Part shown: positions 11,197 through 12,001 of the stretch, piece after piece
How the letters are laid out: each line of letters begins with the position of its first letter
How positions within the stretch are numbered: the stretch's first letter is position 1
From: Betaproteobacteria bacterium
Lineage (GTDB): Bacteria; Pseudomonadota; Gammaproteobacteria; Burkholderiales; Sulfuriferulaceae
NCBI GenBank assembly: GCA_003455595.1
Contig: DMQT01000153.1
Coordinates: 18,127-30,127, forward strand
Length of the DNA stretch: 12,001 nucleotides
Reading direction: 5' to 3'
The notes under the pieces: model-generated
What the model was told of the DNA's origin: nothing
Database searches by the model: none
The model's input: the letters and a program-made list of their open reading frames with translations, nothing else
Program-made: the position numbers and the translations under genes

Positions 11197-12001
11197 TACA
11201 GCTCCTCCGCCAGAATCATTTCGGTAATACCCTTACCGCCGGGCACCATCGGAAACACGTTTTCGGTCTGATCGGTGATGAAATCCATGAACACGAAACG
11301 GTCTTTCATGGCAAAGGCTTCGCGCAAGGCCGGCTCGATGTCTTCCGGCTTTTCGATTTTCATACCGACGTGGCCATACGCTTCCGCCAGCTTGACGAAG
11401 TCAGGCAGTGAATCCATGTACGACTCGGCGTAGCGGTTGCCGTAAAAAAATTCCTGCCACTGGCGCACCATGCCCATGTAGCGGTTATTCAAATTAACAA
11501 TTTTCAACGGCAGATGATATTGCTTGCAGGTCGACATTTCCTGAATGCACATCTGGATACTCGACTCGCCGGTAACGCACACCACATCTGCATTCGGGTT
11601 AGCCAACTGCACGCCCATCGCCGCCGGCAAGCCGAAGCCCATGGTGCCGAGGCCGCCCGAGGTGACCCAGCGACGCGGCTGGTCAAATTTGTAATACTGC
11701 GCAGCCCACATTTGATGCTGGCCCACGTCGGTGGTGACAAAAGCGTTGCCGCCAGTCACTTCCCACAGCTTTTCCACCACGAATTGCGGCTTGATGATAG
11801 TGCTGGCGCGATTGTATTTCAGGCAATCCTTGGCGCGCCACAATTCAATCTGCGTCCACCACGCCTTGATGGCTTTTTCATCCGCTTTTTCCTTGCTGGC
11901 CTTGATCAGTTTGATCAACTCGTCCAGCACCCCTGCCACGTCGCCGACAATCGGCACGTCGACTTTAACGCGCTTGGAAATCGAGGACGGATCAATATCG
12001 A
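11196..12001 (-). CDS. ilvB: Acetolactate synthase large (catalytic) subunit, C-terminal part
   Basis: ThDP-dependent enzyme joining two pyruvates to 2-acetolactate, or pyruvate with 2-ketobutyrate, the first common step of branched-chain amino acid synthesis. The frame is open to the window edge, where it reads DIDPSSISKRVKVD, a typical acetolactate synthase segment; the GTG at 11957 is therefore internal. About 268 of the usual ~570 residues are visible. They include VTTDVGQHQMWAAQYY, the ThDP domain segment GGLGTMGFGLPAAMG, and the cofactor motif ending in NLNN. In that motif the usual GDG or GEG is GES here (GESSIQM). The C-terminus ends MILAEEL. ilvI is an equally usual name for this gene when it is paired with ilvH. 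It is the first visible gene of the ilvBHC run; the promoter and any leader attenuator lie outside the window. Confidence 0.95.
   Translation of the reverse strand, partial: DIDPSSISKRVKVDVPIVGDVAGVLDELIKLIKASKEKADEKAIKAWWTQIELWRAKDCLKYNRASTIIKPQFVVEKLWEVTGGNAFVTTDVGQHQMWAAQYYKFDQPRRWVTSGGLGTMGFGLPAAMGVQLANPNADVVCVTGESSIQMCIQEMSTCKQYHLPLKIVNLNNRYMGMVRQWQEFFYGNRYAESYMDSLPDFVKLAEAYGHVGMKIEKPEDIEPALREAFAMKDRFVFMDFITDQTENVFPMVPGGKGITEMILAEEL

Overview
The window looks like a chromosomal stretch of a betaproteobacterium, probably of the Nitrosomonadales/Gallionellales type. The reasons are the moderately high G+C content, betaproteobacterial-looking protein sequences, and the gene order ilvB-ilvH-ilvC-psd-pssA-leuA, which I know from that group. 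I see no tRNA or rRNA, insertion sequence, CRISPR array, integrase, phage gene or island boundary. This is ordinary housekeeping DNA, densely packed, with some local regulatory points worth checking.

Layout, left to right. (1) The C-terminal two thirds of an aspartase-type lyase on the + strand, ending at a bidirectional hairpin terminator. (2) A two-gene minus-strand membrane unit at 1033-1994: a small unknown membrane protein followed by a YqhA-family protein, joined by a GTGA stop/start overlap. (3) A divergent intergenic region (1995-2082). (4) A + strand series: a 527-residue protein with a PilZ-like C-terminal region, then a tightly coupled trio of WrbA-type quinone reductase, HugZ-like heme/flavin split-barrel protein and DUF2069 membrane protein (both junctions ATGA overlaps), then a membrane-bound GGDEF diguanylate cyclase preceded by a Fur-box-like palindrome. 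(5) A minus-strand block from the right edge to 6583: acetolactate synthase large subunit (cut by the window edge), its small subunit ilvH, ilvC, a strong hairpin with a U-rich tail, then psd, pssA and leuA.

How the genes work together. IlvB/IlvH and IlvC make branched-chain keto-acid precursors, and LeuA uses 2-ketoisovalerate to begin leucine synthesis. Psd and PssA, which make phosphatidylethanolamine, sit between the two parts of this pathway. The hairpin after ilvC could uncouple the ilv genes from psd-pssA-leuA. The diguanylate cyclase, with an intact GGDEF active site and RxxD inhibitory site, and the PilZ-like protein suggest local c-di-GMP-related functions, but the PilZ-like protein lacks an obvious RxxxR ligand motif.

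Several starts were adjusted from the longest open frame: the YqhA-family gene (GTG at 1605), wrbA (ATG at 3707), the cyclase (ATG at 5417), pssA (ATG at 8912) and psd (TTG at 9562). Apart from these genes there is no stretch over 300 bases without coding sequence.
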